A stretch of DNA of 53,709 nucleotides from positions 1 through 53,709 of the forward strand of contig CALXWR010000004.1 of the NCBI GenBank assembly GCA_944392465.1, written 5' to 3'. The first letter of the stretch is position 1. Every line of letters begins with the position of its first letter. A model generated the notes under the pieces. It had not been told where the DNA came from. It ran no database searches and saw only the letters and a list, made by a program, of their open reading frames with translations. The DNA comes from an uncultured Clostridia bacterium. Its GTDB lineage: Bacteria; Bacillota; Clostridia; TANB77; CAG-508. This document shows, one piece after another, positions 25,037 to 32,449 of the stretch. The translations under genes were made by a program, and so were the position numbers.

Positions 25037-25175
25037 CATAATTTAAGAGTTTACCTAGGGAATAAATCCTGAGCGGTAAAGAGTGACCAAATAGAGGTTG
25101 CTTACACTTTAAATGAGATGAGATAACAGTCTTGTAAAGGAGTCTTAAAGGATTTCTTTGCAGGACTTTTTTATT
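25037..25175 (+). promoter_or_regulatory. Structured leader with intrinsic terminator, riboswitch/attenuator candidate of unknown class
   Basis: Hairpin 1: TTTACC (25050-25055) with GGTAAA (25075-25080), containing AGGG/TCCT. Hairpin 2: AGTGACC (25082-25088) with GGT (25096-25098) and CACT (25105-25108). A linker follows, then a terminator: AGTCTTGTAAAG with CTTTGCAGGACT and T6. Alternative pairing of CTTTAA (25107-25112) with TTAAAG (25144-25149) could act as antiterminator. No T-box core (TGGNACC) is present, and it does not match riboswitch consensuses I know. Downstream are a broken GNAT gene, a methyltransferase and a GNAT-DUF402 fusion. Confidence 0.6.
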
Positions 25176-25190
25176 TTGAGGTGAAAAATA

Positions 25191-25355
25191 ATGGAATGCA
25201 ATATAGAAGAATTAAATATACGTGATTTAAAAGAAACATTAGAATTAGTAAAAAAAGTATTTATGGAATTTGAAGCTCCAGACTATAACAAAGAAGGAAT
25301 AAAATTTATACCAATGAAAATGCAAATACAAAATTCTAAAAAGAAGGAAAAATAA
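25191..25355 (+). pseudogene. Truncated GNAT acetyltransferase (N-terminal remnant)
   Basis: A 54-codon frame: the N-terminus reads IRDLKETLELVKKVFMEFEAPDYNKEGI, the typical first ~35 residues of a small GNAT family (IR-x-L...DL-ET-L-ELV-KVFxEFEAPDY). It then degenerates into FIPMKMQIQNSKKKEK and stops, without the acetyl-CoA-binding R/QxxGxG/A motif. GAGGTGAAAAATA precedes the ATG. It is the first gene behind the structured leader, so the original regulated gene appears to be lost. It could still be translated as a leader-like peptide. Confidence 0.6.
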
Positions 25356-25371
25356 TCGAAGGGATGAAAGT

Positions 25372-26169
25372 ATGTATAAAAATTTGAATAAAGTAGAAAA
25401 AATCTTAAATGATTTCTATAATAATTACGATGAAGACTCTAGACTAGTTCGTGATAAAGCACACAAGGTTGAATATATAACAACTACAAAATATATAGAA
25501 AAATACTTAAAAATAGGGGACAGAATATTAGAAATAGGTGCAGGGACTGGAAGATATTCTTTGAATTATGCTGAAAAAGGATACAGAGTGGATGCAGTAG
25601 AATTAGTTAAGAAAAATTTGGATATATTAAAAAGTAAAATAACAGATAAAATTAATATAAATGTAATTCAAGGAAATTGTGTAGATTTAAATATGTATGT
25701 AAATAATACATTCGATATTACATTAGTACTAGGTCCTTTATATCATTTATATGATGATGAAAATATAAATAAAGCGATAAGTGAAGCACTTAGAGTAACT
25801 AAAAAAGGTGGAAAAATATTTTTGGCATATATTACAGATGATGCAGTTGTTTTGTCCTATGGATTAAGAAAAGGAAATATGAAAAAATTAAAACTATTAT
25901 GTGATGATAATTGGAATGTAAAAAAAATTCCAGAAGAAATATTCTCAACATATAAAGTAGACAATTTTACTAAATTGATTGATGAATTTAATGTAAAAAG
26001 ATTAGAAACTATTGCAACTGATGGAATATCAGCAAATATGCAAGATTATATTAATAAATTAGATGAAGAAGAATTTAAGATATATTTAGATTATCATTTG
26101 AAAAATTGCATGAGAAAAGATTTGATTGGATATAGTAATCATATTTTAGAAATAGTAGAAAAAAAATAA
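25372..26169 (+). CDS. Class I SAM-dependent methyltransferase
   Basis: A 265-residue Rossmann-fold methyltransferase. Motif I is ILEIGAGTGRYSLNYAEKGYRVDAVEL (about residues 49-75), with the acidic residue ending strand 2; the post-II motif FDITLVLGPLYHLYDDE follows, then ALRVTKKGGKIFLAYI. The LGPLYHL stretch in place of NPPY is typical of small-molecule methyltransferases found in clostridial genomes. Substrate unknown. It follows the broken GNAT gene by 16 bases and precedes a GNAT-DUF402 fusion by 16 bases, suggesting one transcript from the promoter at 25002. Confidence 0.87.
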   Translation: MYKNLNKVEKILNDFYNNYDEDSRLVRDKAHKVEYITTTKYIEKYLKIGDRILEIGAGTGRYSLNYAEKGYRVDAVELVKKNLDILKSKITDKININVIQGNCVDLNMYVNNTFDITLVLGPLYHLYDDENINKAISEALRVTKKGGKIFLAYITDDAVVLSYGLRKGNMKKLKLLCDDNWNVKKIPEEIFSTYKVDNFTKLIDEFNVKRLETIATDGISANMQDYINKLDEEEFKIYLDYHLKNCMRKDLIGYSNHILEIVEKK

Positions 26170-26185
26170 AAGGAGGTTAAAATTA

Positions 26186-27247
26186 ATGGAAAGTAGAATG
26201 AAACTGGTAATACCAACAGAAGAATATAAAGAGCAGGTTTTAGAATGTGTTGAAGAATTTAAGAATAATGGAGAAACGAGAGTACATGGTAGTGGAAGTT
26301 TTGAAAAAATGAATAGTTATGAAGAATGGCTACAAAAGGTAGAAGATGATTTATCTAAAGAAAAGGCTGAGGCTAAAGGAAGAGTTCAAGCAGTACAATA
26401 CATAGCTATCAGAAAAGAAGATAATAAATTGCTAGGTTTTATACAAATTAGATATAGATTAAATGAGTATTTGTTAAAATGTGGAGGACATATAGGTGAC
26501 TCTATTAGACCTTCTGAAAGAAATAAAGGATATAGTACAGAAATGATAGGTTTAGCACTAAAGGAAGCAAAAAAATTAGGAATAGGCAATGTATTAATAA
26601 CATGTGATAGAGAAAATAAAGCTTCTGCCAGAACAATTATAAAAAATGGTGGTATCCTAGAAAACGAAGTTGAAGATGATGGAAAAATAATACAAAGATA
26701 CTGGATCACTTTAAAAAAGAGATTTGCAGATGGAAGAAATAAAGCAGAACATATATTGGAAAAAGATTATAAAAACATAAAAATTAATAATGAAGAATTT
26801 CAAGGAAATATTTCATTATTAAACATAAAAAAAGTAAAATTTCCATGGTATGTAGATGAAGAAAACAGATGTATTTTGGCAAATAATTATAAGTGGCTTG
26901 AAATTTATCCAGAAGGAAAGAAATATGCATTAACTGTAATATATGATGAAAAAGAAGAGGTCGTTGAATGGTATTATGATATAGCAAGAAAAGTAGGAGA
27001 AGAAGGCGGGGTGCCTTATGAAGATGATTTATACTTAGATGTTGTAATAGTTCCAGATGGAAGAATACATTTATTAGATGAAGATGAATTAGAGGTTGTA
27101 TATAAAAATAATGAAGTTAATCAAAAAGATTATGAGATGGCATATAAGGTTGCTAAGGAATTAATGGAAAAATATAGTTCAAAAGAAAATATAGAAAAGT
27201 TATCAGACTTTTGTAATAAATATTTAAAAATAATACAAAAAGATTAA
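26186..27247 (+). CDS. GNAT acetyltransferase fused to a DUF402 domain
   Basis: A 353-residue two-domain protein. Residues 1-178 are GNAT-like, with IGDSIRPSERNKGYSTEMIGLAL containing the acetyl-CoA pyrophosphate motif RNKGYS, and ASARTIIKNGGI. Residues ~205-353 are DUF402/FomD-like: WLEIYPEGKKYALTVIYDE, VEWYYDIARKVG, PYEDDLYLDVVIVPDGRIHLLDEDEL. The DUF402 fold of FomD hydrolyses a CMP-phosphonate, and relatives act as nucleoside di/triphosphatases; the acidic DDLYLDV and DEDEL residues bind metal. Both domains look intact. The combined role is unknown. A strong AAAGGAGG precedes the start. Confidence 0.82.
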   Translation: MESRMKLVIPTEEYKEQVLECVEEFKNNGETRVHGSGSFEKMNSYEEWLQKVEDDLSKEKAEAKGRVQAVQYIAIRKEDNKLLGFIQIRYRLNEYLLKCGGHIGDSIRPSERNKGYSTEMIGLALKEAKKLGIGNVLITCDRENKASARTIIKNGGILENEVEDDGKIIQRYWITLKKRFADGRNKAEHILEKDYKNIKINNEEFQGNISLLNIKKVKFPWYVDEENRCILANNYKWLEIYPEGKKYALTVIYDEKEEVVEWYYDIARKVGEEGGVPYEDDLYLDVVIVPDGRIHLLDEDELEVVYKNNEVNQKDYEMAYKVAKELMEKYSSKENIEKLSDFCNKYLKIIQKD

Positions 27248-27272
27248 AAAAATTATTGTAGGGGGTGATGCT

Positions 27273-27341
27273 ATGACCCAGTGGTTTAGAATGAAAACAA
27301 TAATCCAAGGGTTCTTCTATGAAAATTCATATCATATATAA
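27273..27341 (+). CDS. Candidate 22-residue leader peptide upstream of tyrS2
   Basis: ATG 27273, four bases after an almost perfect AGGGGGTGAT ribosome binding site. It encodes [22 protein letters not shown] and stops 34 bases before the tyrosyl-tRNA synthetase start. Aromatic residues (W, FF, Y, Y) are over-represented for so short a peptide. GGGT/ACCC (27261-27280 region) and TGG/CCA can form small hairpins. No T-box is present here, so translation of this peptide could be a regulatory signal for the synthetase gene. This is inference. Confidence 0.4.
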   Translation: MTQWFRMKTIIQGFFYENSYHI

Positions 27342-27375
27342 TCAAAATATAAATAGATTGGAGAGAGTATATAAT

Positions 27376-28542
27376 ATGAATAATTTAGAATTAATTAAAC
27401 AAAAAGCAGTAGAAATATTTTCAGAAGAGGAATTAGATGAAAAAATAAAAAATGGTAGAAAATTAACAATTAAACTTGGAGCGGATCCTTCAAGACCAGA
27501 TTTACATTTAGGTCATACAGTAGTGTTAAGAGCATTAAAACATTTTCAAGACATGGGACATGAAGTTGTATTTGTTATAGGTGATTTTACAGGAATGATA
27601 GGAGATCCATCTGGTAAAAATAAAACAAGGCCACCATTAACATTTGAACAAACAAGGCAGTCAGGAGAAACGTATTTAAAACAGGTAACAAAAATATTAG
27701 ATAAAAATAAAACTAAAATTGCATATAATTCGGAATGGCTATCCAAAATGAATTTTAAAGACGTTATAAATTTAACGAGTAAATATACTGTAGCAAGAAT
27801 TCTTGAAAGAGATGATTTTAAAAATAGATATGAGAACAATTTACCTCTTAGTATGCATGAATTACTATATCCCTTAATGCAAGGATATGATTCTGTCGCT
27901 TTAAATGCAGATATAGAAATAGGAGGAACTGATCAAACTTTTAATTTATTAGTAGGAAGAGAATTACAAAAAGATTACGGAGAGGAAAGACAAGTGGTAA
28001 TTACATTTCCATTGTTGGTAGGATTAGATGGAAAAGAAAAAATGAGCAAATCTTTAGATAATTATATAGGAATAGATGAAGCACCAGAAGTAATGTTTGA
28101 AAAAGCAATGAAAATTCCAGATAACTGTTTATTTGAATATTTTAGATTAACCACAGATATTCCAGTAAGTGAAGCGGAAAAAATCATTAATACAGATATA
28201 GTAGAGGCACATAGAGTTTATGCAAGAGAAATTATAACTATGTATCATGGAGAAGAATGTATAAAAAATGCAGAAAATAGATATAATAGTGTTGCAAAAG
28301 GAGAAGTTCCAGATAATATAAAAGAGATAGAAATTAGCAATGAAATTAAAGAGATACCATTATGTGATTTACTTGTGAAAATAAAATTTGCACAATCAAA
28401 AAGTGAAGCAAAGAGAATGATACAAGGAAATGGTATAAAATTAAATAATGAAACTGTAAAAGATATTAATCAAATAGTGGAATTAGCAAATAAAGAAAAC
28501 ATAATCAAATTTGGAAAAAATAAAATAATAAAAGTTGTTTAA
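27376..28542 (+). CDS. tyrZ: Tyrosyl-tRNA synthetase, TyrZ-like
   Basis: Class I synthetase attaching tyrosine to tRNA-Tyr. From ATG 27376 it has 388 residues; an in-frame ATG at 27319 would add a non-conserved 19-residue stretch overlapping the candidate leader peptide. The HIGH-type motif is HLGH in [16 protein letters not shown] (about residues 41-56), and KMSKS lies in [11 protein letters not shown] (about 225-235). The C-terminal S4 RNA-binding domain ([24 protein letters not shown]) is present. [13 protein letters not shown] and [19 protein letters not shown] mark the TyrZ/TyrS2 branch, distinct from the classical TyrS at 46556-47764. A hairpin and terminator follow. Confidence 0.92.
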   Translation: MNNLELIKQKAVEIFSEEELDEKIKNGRKLTIKLGADPSRPDLHLGHTVVLRALKHFQDMGHEVVFVIGDFTGMIGDPSGKNKTRPPLTFEQTRQSGETYLKQVTKILDKNKTKIAYNSEWLSKMNFKDVINLTSKYTVARILERDDFKNRYENNLPLSMHELLYPLMQGYDSVALNADIEIGGTDQTFNLLVGRELQKDYGEERQVVITFPLLVGLDGKEKMSKSLDNYIGIDEAPEVMFEKAMKIPDNCLFEYFRLTTDIPVSEAEKIINTDIVEAHRVYAREIITMYHGEECIKNAENRYNSVAKGEVPDNIKEIEISNEIKEIPLCDLLVKIKFAQSKSEAKRMIQGNGIKLNNETVKDINQIVELANKENIIKFGKNKIIKVV

Positions 28543-28587
28543 AGGATATTTGTATATAAAAAAAGATTATTAAAACAATAATCTAAC

Positions 28588-28728
28588 TTGATATAAATAC
28601 ATATATTTGGTAATATATGAATAAGGGGCATCAAAATTCAAAAAGAATTCTGATGTGCTCTCAAGTGTTTTGAAATCTCTAACCACTTTCGAGCTTTAAA
28701 ACTCGGAAAAGGTTAGAGGTATTTTTTT
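28588..28728 (+). promoter_or_regulatory. Hairpin plus intrinsic terminator between tyrZ and the CDF gene, possible attenuated leader
   Basis: A weak promoter (TTGATA 28588-28593, 17 bases, TAATAT 28611-28616) is followed by a long hairpin (28625-28660, CATCA-AATTC with GAATT-TGATG), then a strong terminator: CTCTAACC (28677-28684) with GGTTAGAG (28711-28718), inner CGAG/CTCG, and a T7 run. It can simply end tyrZ. Its position before a metal exporter makes a metal-responsive leader possible, but I cannot match the Mn (yybP-ykoY) or NiCo consensus. A second, extended -10 promoter (TGATATAAT, 28772-28780) serves the CDF gene directly. Confidence 0.45.
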
Positions 28729-28841
28729 ATAAAATTAATTAAAAATTTACTTTTCTATATCTACATAAATGTGATATAATATATCTCATTGCAATAAAGA
28801 ATATAATTAAATAAAACTTAAAGAAAAGAGGAGAATTAATA

Positions 28842-30008
28842 ATGACAGGATTATTAATAAAAATGTTTGTAAAGAATAAAGATAATGTAGAAAATCAAGA
28901 AGTAAGAGGAAGTTATGCAATGCTTTCTAGTGTAACTGGAATAATTGTAAATGTATTGCTTTCTGTTTTTAAGTTAATAATTGGAATAATTTCAAATTCT
29001 ATGTCAATTATTTCAGATGCTTTAAACAATATATCAGATGCAGGTTCTTCAATAATAACTATGATAGGATTTAAAATGTCACAAAAGAAAGTAGATAAGG
29101 ACCATCCATGGGGACATGGAAGAATGGAATATGTAACAGCATTCTTTGTGGATATATTAATCATTTTAGTTGGTTTTGAACTACTTCAAAGCTCTATAGA
29201 AAAAATAATTAATCCAGAACTACCAGTAATAAGCAATGTAACACTTATAATTTTAGCAGTTGCTATACTTACTAAATTATGGCTATTTGTATTTTATAAA
29301 AGAATTGCCAAAACAATAAATTCAGCTCCAATAAAAGGAAATGCCTACGATAGTATTTCAGATTCTATAGCAACTACAGCAGTTTTGGTATCTGCATTAG
29401 TAGCAAAATTCGCAGGGGTTACAATTGATGGATATGTAAGTTTACTTGTTTCATTATTTATATTGATTACAGGAATTAAAGCTATAAAAGAAACAATAGA
29501 TTTGTTATTAGGTCAAAAACCAGACCCTGAATTTGTAGAATCTATTGAAAAATTTGCAAGTAAATATGAAGGAATAGAAGGAATACATGATATCATGGTA
29601 CATGATTATGGACCAGGTAGAAAAATAGTATCATTCCATGCAGAAGTACCGGCAGATTCAGATATTTGTAGAGCACATGATATAATTGATCAAATGGAAC
29701 AAGATATATTTAATGAATTTGGCTGTATAACTACAATACATATGGATCCAATTGTTGTAGACAATGCTGAGATTAATTTAATGAAAGAAGTAACAACTAA
29801 TATAGTTAAAAAAATTAATGAAAATTATTCAATACATGATTTTAGAATGACTGATGGTGGAGAAAGAGTAAACTTAATTTTTGATTTAGTAGTACCTACA
29901 GACGAAAAAGTAGATAAGGAACAATTAGTTGCTGAAATCCAAAGCAAAATAAAAGAGGAAAATAGCAAATATTATGCAGTAATAAAAGTAGAACATTCAT
30001 ATGTATAA
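28842..30008 (+). CDS. Cation diffusion facilitator (CDF) metal exporter
   Basis: Proton-coupled divalent metal (Zn, Fe, Mn, Co) exporter of the cytoplasmic membrane. The 388-residue protein has six transmembrane segments. The metal-site residues are visible: SIISDALNNISDAGSS (TM2, Asp pair) and GNAYDSISDSIATTAV (TM5, DxxxD). The region DHPWGHGRMEY follows TM2. The C-terminal cytoplasmic dimerisation domain (GIEGIHDIMVHDYGPGR, HAEV, HDIIDQMEQDI) is complete and followed by an extra ~80-residue segment. Metal specificity is not predictable; DD/DD sites often point to Fe or Mn rather than Zn. Ribosome binding site: GAGGAG. Confidence 0.92.
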   Translation: MTGLLIKMFVKNKDNVENQEVRGSYAMLSSVTGIIVNVLLSVFKLIIGIISNSMSIISDALNNISDAGSSIITMIGFKMSQKKVDKDHPWGHGRMEYVTAFFVDILIILVGFELLQSSIEKIINPELPVISNVTLIILAVAILTKLWLFVFYKRIAKTINSAPIKGNAYDSISDSIATTAVLVSALVAKFAGVTIDGYVSLLVSLFILITGIKAIKETIDLLLGQKPDPEFVESIEKFASKYEGIEGIHDIMVHDYGPGRKIVSFHAEVPADSDICRAHDIIDQMEQDIFNEFGCITTIHMDPIVVDNAEINLMKEVTTNIVKKINENYSIHDFRMTDGGERVNLIFDLVVPTDEKVDKEQLVAEIQSKIKEENSKYYAVIKVEHSYV

Positions 30009-30020
30009 AGGAGATAAGAA

Positions 30021-30956
30021 GTGCTAAGCGTATTAGAAGTAAAGAAAAAATTACCAAACGAATTTGTAGAAGAGCTATATGAAAATTATTCACCGCTAAC
30101 AGTAGATAAAATACTTTCTGGAATGAGTGGAGATAGAAATACTACATTAAGAGTTAATACCTTAAAAAGTGATATTTATGAAATAATGAATATCTTAAAA
30201 GAAAATGCTATAAAATTTGATAGGGTTTCATGGTTTAATGATGCTTTAGTTATAAAAAATGCAAGTGAAAAGGTATTACAAAAACTAGATATCTATGAAG
30301 AAGGAAAAATATATCTTCAAAGTTTATCTAGTATGGTACCACCAATTGTTTTAAATCCAGTGCCAAATGAAAAAATATTAGACTTAACAGCAGCTCCAGG
30401 AAGTAAAACGACTCAAATAGTAGCAATGATGGAAAACAAAGGTTACGTATTAGCAAATGAGCTAGATGCTTTAAGGTGTGAAAGATTAAAATTTAATGTA
30501 CAAAAACAAGGAGCTGAAATTGTAGAAATAAATAATGGAAGAGGAGAAGTAATAGGAAAAAAATATGAAGAATATTTTGATAAAATATTACTTGATGCAC
30601 CTTGTAGCGGAGAGGGAAGATTTTTAGCAAATGATCCTAAAACATATAGAAGTTGGTCTTTAAAGACTGTAAAAGAATTATCTAAATTACAAAAAAAGCT
30701 TTTAAGAAGTGCATATCAAGCAGTAAAGAAAAATGGTGAAATAGTGTATTCTACATGTACATTAAATAAAGCAGAAAATGAAGATGTTCTAAAATGGGCT
30801 ATAGAAGAATTAAATATAAAAATATTAGATATAAACTTAAACATTAAAAATAGTGTACCAATATCTGATGAAAACAAAGAAGTGCAAAAAGCTATTAGAA
30901 TTTTACCATCAAAAGAAACAGAAGGATTTTTTATAGCAAAATTAAAGAAAATATAG
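30021..30956 (+). CDS. rRNA m5C methyltransferase, RsmB/RsmF (NOL1/NOP2/Sun) family
   Basis: Methylates cytosine C5 in ribosomal RNA using SAM. The 311-residue protein starts at GTG 30021 behind AAAGGAGATAAGAA. Motif I is ILDLTAAPGSKTTQIVAMM (about residues 118-136), and the catalytic nucleophile lies in YSTCTLNKAENE, with the releasing Cys in LDAPCSGEGRF. The N-terminal PLTVDKILSGMSGDRNTTLRVNTLK segment is the RNA-binding (PUA-like) part. The protein is shorter than RsmB with its NusB domain, so an RsmF/YebU-like or Nop2-like core enzyme is more likely. It follows the CDF gene by 12 bases, perhaps cotranscribed. Confidence 0.9.
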   Translation: MLSVLEVKKKLPNEFVEELYENYSPLTVDKILSGMSGDRNTTLRVNTLKSDIYEIMNILKENAIKFDRVSWFNDALVIKNASEKVLQKLDIYEEGKIYLQSLSSMVPPIVLNPVPNEKILDLTAAPGSKTTQIVAMMENKGYVLANELDALRCERLKFNVQKQGAEIVEINNGRGEVIGKKYEEYFDKILLDAPCSGEGRFLANDPKTYRSWSLKTVKELSKLQKKLLRSAYQAVKKNGEIVYSTCTLNKAENEDVLKWAIEELNIKILDINLNIKNSVPISDENKEVQKAIRILPSKETEGFFIAKLKKI

Positions 30957-30997
30957 TATAGAGTACAAAAATTAAAAAAATGCTGAGGTAATAAAAA

Positions 30998-31726
30998 ATG
31001 ACAGAATATGTACAAATAAAAGATGCAAAAATACCAATAGTAATAAGAAGTTATAAAACGTCAAGACACTTAAAAATGTATTTTAAAGCCGATATTTTAT
31101 ATATTAGTAAACCGAAATATGTAAGCAAGAAAAAAGCAATAGAATTTGTAGAAGATAATAAACTAGAGTTATATGGTAAATATAAGAAGATAAGAGAACA
31201 AAATGCAGGAGCAAAGTATTGGAATACAGGAGATGTATTTTGGATAAAAGGTGAAAAATATATTGTTGATGCAAAAAAAACGCAAGAACAAAGAATAAAA
31301 GTACAATTAGACAATGAAAATAAAAAAATCTATATAGAATATCCGGAAGAAATAAGTGATGAAACCAAAAAAGAAAATGTTGATAAGGTTTTATTAAAGT
31401 TACTTCGAAATAATACAGAAGTATTATTAGAAAAGAGAGTGCCATACTGGAGTAAAGTAACAAAAATAGATTATAAGATGTTCAAAGTAAATGATGCAAC
31501 AAGTAAATTTGGAAGCTGTATTCCAAGTAAAAAAATATTACATTTTTCTTCAAGACTTATAATGCTACCAGAAGATGTAATAGATGGAGTAATTGTTCAT
31601 GAATTATGCCATATAATTTATCCAAATCATAGTAAAGATTTTTATAATTTAGTAAATACATATAAACCAAATTATAATGAAATAAATAAGTGGCTTAAGA
31701 AAAATGGAAAGATAATATTATTTTAA
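30998..31726 (+). CDS. YgjP-like metallopeptidase-domain protein (DUF45, M48-like)
   Basis: A 242-residue cytoplasmic protein of the DUF45/YgjP family. The zinc motif is VIVHELCHIIYPNHSKDFYNLV (about residues 197-218), HExxH plus the downstream Asn-His-Ser used by this family. KFGSCIPSKKILHFSSRLIMLP precedes it and is the characteristic W/FGSC-SxxxI element. A related M48/SprT-like fold processes DNA-protein crosslinks; no substrate is known for YgjP proteins. GAGGTAATAAAAA is the ribosome binding site. Confidence 0.85.
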   Translation: MTEYVQIKDAKIPIVIRSYKTSRHLKMYFKADILYISKPKYVSKKKAIEFVEDNKLELYGKYKKIREQNAGAKYWNTGDVFWIKGEKYIVDAKKTQEQRIKVQLDNENKKIYIEYPEEISDETKKENVDKVLLKLLRNNTEVLLEKRVPYWSKVTKIDYKMFKVNDATSKFGSCIPSKKILHFSSRLIMLPEDVIDGVIVHELCHIIYPNHSKDFYNLVNTYKPNYNEINKWLKKNGKIILF

Positions 31727-31776
31727 AACCTTTGAGCAACAAGCTCTGTAAGAGAAATGTGAATGTTTTGTGAAAA

Positions 31777-31803
31777 TTAGCACTCTATACTTGACTTTGC
31801 TAA
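31777..31803 (+). promoter_or_regulatory. CIRCE-like HrcA operator at hsp20
   Basis: TTAGCACTC (31777-31785, exact left half), a 9-base spacer, then CTTTGCTAA (31795-31803), which matches the right half GAGTGCTAA at 6 of 9 positions. It overlaps the -35 TTGACT (31791-31796); -10 TATAAT (31813-31818). This indicates HrcA control of the heat-shock gene, with reduced affinity. Confidence 0.7.
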
Positions 31804-31822
31804 AAATAGGTATATAATATAG

Positions 31823-31851
31823 CTGTAAAAAGAAAAAGATACTTTTTACAG
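31823..31851 (+). promoter_or_regulatory. 5'-terminal mRNA hairpin of hsp20
   Basis: CTGTAAAAAG (31823-31832) pairs perfectly with CTTTTTACAG (31842-31851). The expected transcription start is near 31825, so the hairpin would cap the mRNA 5' end, as in known stabilising leaders such as aprE. A melting-type thermometer is less likely because the ribosome binding site is 55 bases away. Confidence 0.5.
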
Positions 31852-31919
31852 AGTAACACATTAAGGTGTCAACACATAAAAATATTAATTTAGAAATATA
31901 AGAAAGGAAGTTGATTATT

Positions 31920-32336
31920 ATGATGATGATACCAAGAAGAAAAAACGAATTTGATTTATTTGATGAGATGTTTAATGATCCATTTTTCACAAGAGGTGAA
32001 AACAAATTAATGAGGACAGATATCAAAGAAAAGAAAGATCATTATGAATTAGAAGTAGATTTACCAGGATATGATAAAGAAGATATTAAAATAGAATTAA
32101 CAGATGGATATTTAACAATACATGCAAGCATGAATAAAGCAGTAGATGATGAAAAAGATAGTAAATATGTACACAAAGAAAGATATGTAGGAGAATGTTC
32201 AAGAAGTTTTTATGTTGGAGATGATATAAAAGAAGAAGACATTAAAGCAAGCTTTAAAAATGGTACATTAAAACTTTCATTACCAAAACAAGAAGAAGGA
32301 CATAAAGAAGAGAAAAAGTACATTGATATAGAGTAA
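31920..32336 (+). CDS. hsp20: Hsp20/alpha-crystallin small heat-shock protein
   Basis: ATP-independent chaperone that holds unfolding proteins. From ATG 31920 (9 bases after AGGAAG; three ATGs in a row) the protein is about 138 residues. The alpha-crystallin domain runs from RTDIKEKKDHYELEVDLPGYDKEDIKIELTDGYLTI to FKNGTLKLSLPKQ, with the A-x-x-x-N-G-x-L motif (IKASFKNGTLKLSLP) complete. The tail KKYIDIE carries the IxI/V-type anchor that docks on neighbouring subunits. It is a single-gene unit with CIRCE-like operator, 5' hairpin and strong terminator. Confidence 0.95.
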   Translation: MMMIPRRKNEFDLFDEMFNDPFFTRGENKLMRTDIKEKKDHYELEVDLPGYDKEDIKIELTDGYLTIHASMNKAVDDEKDSKYVHKERYVGECSRSFYVGDDIKEEDIKASFKNGTLKLSLPKQEEGHKEEKKYIDIE

Positions 32337-32360
32337 ATCCCTACTCTGACATAATATAGA

Positions 32361-32394
32361 AAAAGTATAGCTTGAAAAAGCTATACTTTTTTTA
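32361..32394 (+). terminator. hsp20 terminator
   Basis: A 13-bp perfect stem, AAAAGTATAGCTT (32361-32373) with AAGCTATACTTTT (32378-32390), closed by a GAAA tetraloop and followed by TTTA. Confidence 0.85.
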
Positions 32395-32426
32395 TCTAAT
32401 AGGAAATTTCTTATTTCATATTAGAT
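32394..32426. repeat. 33-bp palindromic intergenic repeat, copy 2
   Basis: ATCTAATA...TATTAGAT with a GGAAATTTC-containing centre. It is 29/33 identical to the reverse complement of 14075-14107. It lies right behind the hsp20 terminator and before the convergent plsC gene. Confidence 0.6.
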
Positions 32427-32449
32427 AAATATGTAGATTTTATAAAAAA

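Noticed and set aside
22188..27341. Shared MKIHII start in the argG leader frame and the upstream tyrZ frame as a common element
   Set aside because: The match is about 13 AT-rich bases in non-homologous settings and could be chance.
27240..27375. Tyrosine T-box upstream of tyrZ
   Set aside because: No Stem I, no specifier region and no TGGNACC core.
28625..28728. Mn2+ (yybP-ykoY) or NiCo riboswitch before the CDF gene
   Set aside because: The conserved core sequences I know for these classes are not visible; only a hairpin and a terminator can be supported.
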